The translations under genes were made by a program, and so were the position numbers. A stretch of DNA of 64,000 bases from Lathyrus oleraceus (lineage: Eukaryota > Streptophyta > Magnoliopsida > Fabales > Fabaceae). Under the pieces are notes generated by a model that saw only the letters and a list, made by a program, of their open reading frames with translations, made no database searches and had not been told where the DNA came from. Positions 61,761 to 64,000 of this stretch are shown one piece after another. The stretch is taken from NCBI RefSeq assembly GCF_024323335.1, contig NC_066585.1, positions 80,761,359 through 80,825,358 of the forward strand. Direction: 5' to 3'. Positions within the stretch are counted from its first letter, which is position 1. Every line of letters starts with the position of its first letter.

Positions 61761-61898
61761 TTTAAAGTATGAGGTTGAGTTTGAGATGAGGAGGCAATCA
61801 CATTGGTGGCAGTCTCGCTAGAGCAATCTAAGAAAGCAATCAAAACTAGGCTCGACTCCTACCTAGCTAAGAAAGGACTCCCTAGCAGAGTCTCCAGT
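61761..61898 (-). other. Leader and PBS of a second Ogre (partial)
   Basis: Minus strand TGGAGACTCTGCTAGGGAG (61896-61878), two bases inside the following LTR, is one C-to-A (position 4) and a final-base change from the PBS at 44031. The adjoining 'aaactaggctcgactc' matches the leader of the Ogre at 43985. The rest of the interior is absent to the left. Confidence 0.65.
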
Positions 61899-62046
61899 TG
61901 AAGATAGCGGAAATATACCCGAACACATCCCACGCTTGAACATACAATAGAGTCTCCATCATACTTTATTTATTCCCGAAGGAAAGGGAAAACATCGATA
62001 AAACCCGGGGGAAGAGAATTATGGGTAAGGAAGTCGGTTATACAAG

Positions 62047-62087
62047 AGGAATGTATTAGCACCCCTTACATCCGTTGTACTCAACAG
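62047..62087 (-). promoter_or_regulatory. Conserved Ogre-LTR double hairpin (second Ogre copy)
   Basis: In element sense CTGTTG-AGTA-CAACGG (62087-62072): five standard pairs and one U-G wobble. The second hairpin is weakened (GGGG facing TCCT, 62065-62047). Confidence 0.55.
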
Positions 62088-62859
62088 GATCCATTTTGAT
62101 TGTTCTTGCTCGAATGGGTGTTATATCTAAAGAATTACTCGCGAAAGAATAAAAGAAAAAGAATGGAATATATAAAGTGCTCGGTGAGGATTGGGGCCCT
62201 CATGTCTACGTATCCTTATAGTGCAATAAGGAATTCAGAGCTTCGTAATTCATGGAACTATTGGTGGGAGGTGAAAAGAAGTCATGATAAAGGTATGGTC
62301 TGAACCAAAGGATTATATGATTTGAACTACCCAAAAGGGATGAAATCTGAACCCAAGAGTAAAATTGGCGTTGACCAATATGTGGGTAACCGGAAGCGTC
62401 TGCCACTATATATGGTATAGCCGAAAACAAAGAGAATTAAGTGTTTGGTTTCACAGCAAAAATAACTCTTGGTTCACAAGCTGACATAAGATGGATCTCA
62501 AAGAGATGATGTATTTGGATCAAAGATAACAATATATCACATGAAGTGAGTGAAGGTAGAATTATGAGTACATCATGGATATGTATGGGGAGGAATAGTT
62601 AAATATGCTCGTGGAGGACTCAAACTCTCGTGCCTACGTATTCTTATCGTGCAATGAGAAAGTTAGAGCTCCATAGTTCGTGGAACTAATGCAGCACAAG
62701 GAAAAGATTTATTGGGTTGCCCAAAGGTTAAGAAAATTGCTTAACAAGCAAGAATGTGGCATTAACCAATGGTGATAATAAATCATAAGGTATTTATGAT
62801 GGCATGGTCTGAACTAAAGATGCTAACATAGTTTATGACTCTATAAGCTAGGAAAGGAT

Positions 62860-63960
62860 ATTGCCATGGTCTATACCTCACAAGGCAGAATGTGATATAG
62901 CCAGAGTCTGAACTCCATAGGGCAAGATGGATGAATTCCATAGTCTAAACTAATACAAGGGCAAGAAACAGATTTCCAGAGTCTGAAACTCAATAAAGGC
63001 AAAGGAATATGATGCCAAAGTCTAATTATCAAAACAATATCAAAGGTTGTCAGAGTATGCACTCCACAGGAAAGATGTAAAGTATGTCTTAGTCTGAACT
63101 ATATAAGGCAGAAGAAATGATTTGGGTGCCAGAATCTGAACTCCATAAAGGCAAAAGAGTATGATGCCAAAGTCTGTACTGTAAGGCAATGAAAGAGGTA
63201 GCCAAAGTTTGTACTCCATGGGGCAGGAATGAACCAATGCCAAAGTCTAAACTATAAGAAAGAATGATATGTCAAAGTTCGTAACTGTATAGACACAATC
63301 AGGATGGCCAGAGTCTGAACTCAATGGGGCAAGAATGCCAAGGCCTGTACCTTATGGGCAAAGAACACAATATGCCAAAGTCTGAAATGTATAGGCACAA
63401 TCAAGGGTTTCTAGAGTCTGAACTCCATGGGTTGGATGCAAAGGTTTGCACCTTATAGGCAAAGAATAAAGCCATAATTTGTACTCCATAGGCTAAAAGA
63501 AGTTGCCAAAGTCTGAACTTTATGGGCAATAAACAGAGTATGCCACAATCTGAACTGTATGGGCAAGATGTCAAGGTTAATGCCTTATAGGTAAAGAATA
63601 AAGGGTGTCATAGTCTGAACTGTAAGGCAGGATGCCAAGGTCTGTACCTTATAGGCAAAGAACAAAGCCATAGTTTATATTCCATAGGCTGAAAGAAGTT
63701 GTCAAAGTCTGAACTTTAGGTAAGAAACACAGCCAGAGTCTATACTCCATGGGCTAGAGTGCCAAGGTATGGACCTTATAGGCAAAGAATAAAGCTAGAG
63801 TTTGTACTCCATATGCTGAGTGCCAAGGTATGTACCTTATGGGCAAAGAATAAATCCATAGTCTGTACTCCATAGGCCGAGTGCCAGGGTCTGTACCTTA
63901 TGGGCAAAGAATAAAGAATGACAGTCTGAACTGATAGGCAATGCATGAATCAATTGATTA
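62860..63960 (-). repeat. Minisatellite in the second Ogre LTR
   Basis: Roughly 30 degenerate units around 'gccaaagtctgaactccatagggcaaagaa' with unit length varying from about 28 to 45 bp. It lies about 0.95-2.05 kb from the LTR's 3' end. Confidence 0.8.
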
Positions 63961-64000
63961 AGAACTGGGTATGTGACCCTAAGATGATGATCCCAAAAGA

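Larger units (their letters stand above)
61899..64000 (-). mobile_element. 5' LTR of a second Ogre, running off the window
   Basis: Ends (minus strand) CCGCTATCTTCA at 61899. The block from 61949 to 62100 is collinear with 33174-33350: U5 primer-like TGGAGACTCT (61958-61949), 'tttatttattcc', 'gataaaaccc', the double hairpin and 'cagga(g)tcc'. The LTR's 5' end and any TSD lie beyond 64000. Confidence 0.8.

Overview
This window is repeat-dense nuclear DNA from a plant, most likely a legume of the pea/vetch tribe. The evidence is split plant genes with GT-AG introns, plant MITEs, CACTA transposons, Ty1/copia elements and, above all, very long Ogre-type LTRs (about 4.5-5.6 kb) with a tRNA-Arg-type primer-binding site. 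There is no prokaryotic gene organisation.

Layout. 1-1934: 3' end and LTR of a SIRE/Maximus-like copia element. 1935-4122: gene-poor flank with a CACTA-like terminus and a W-box-containing promoter. 4123-7023: the only gene that looks functional, a seven-exon MACPF (perforin-like fold) gene on the + strand. 7389-7712: a Stowaway-like MITE. 7754-57753: a 50-kb nest of retrotransposons. 57754-64000: unassigned flank, a second Stowaway MITE (59453-59727), a truncated Ogre-type LTR (from 60198), and the PBS plus start of another Ogre LTR that runs off the window (61899 on).

The nest can be unpicked from 5-bp target-site duplications (TSDs). Level 1 is a short-LTR gypsy/LARD-like element on the minus strand (TSD GAAAG). 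Inside it lie a SIRE-like solo LTR (9198-10959, TSD CAAGT) and a degenerate + strand copia element (12804-56642). That copia is split by a CACTA transposon (about 13853-18067), by Ogre-type solo LTR 1 (19822-31718, TSD ACACC), and by a 21.9-kb Ogre (33101-55017, minus, TSD CCTAG). Solo LTR 1 itself contains a young but internally deleted minus-strand copia (21867-29234, TSD AAAAT, two 1376-bp LTRs about 1.2% different). The Ogre's 5' LTR contains a further Ogre-type solo LTR 2 (44066-49458, TSD GACTT). Joining copia 18068-19816, 31724-33095 and 55023-55290 gives one gag-to-RNase H order, which confirms the nesting.

Most notable observations: (1) both Ogre LTRs carry an intron-less stretch of an mRNA-capping-enzyme RNA-triphosphatase domain plus antisense gene-like, PPR-like sequence, so host sequence has been captured inside an LTR; (2) all Ogre-type LTRs here share a small stem-loop with invariant loop AGTA and compensating stem changes, followed by a GGGG/CCCC hairpin; (3) a copy of the primer-binding-site core is repeated in the U5 of every one of these LTRs and changes in step with the true PBS; (4) minisatellites sit at the same place in three of the four LTR lineages, one built of hairpins with identical loops; (5) a duplicated gag remnant on either side of the copia, with one copy empty of the insertion, points to a recombination event.
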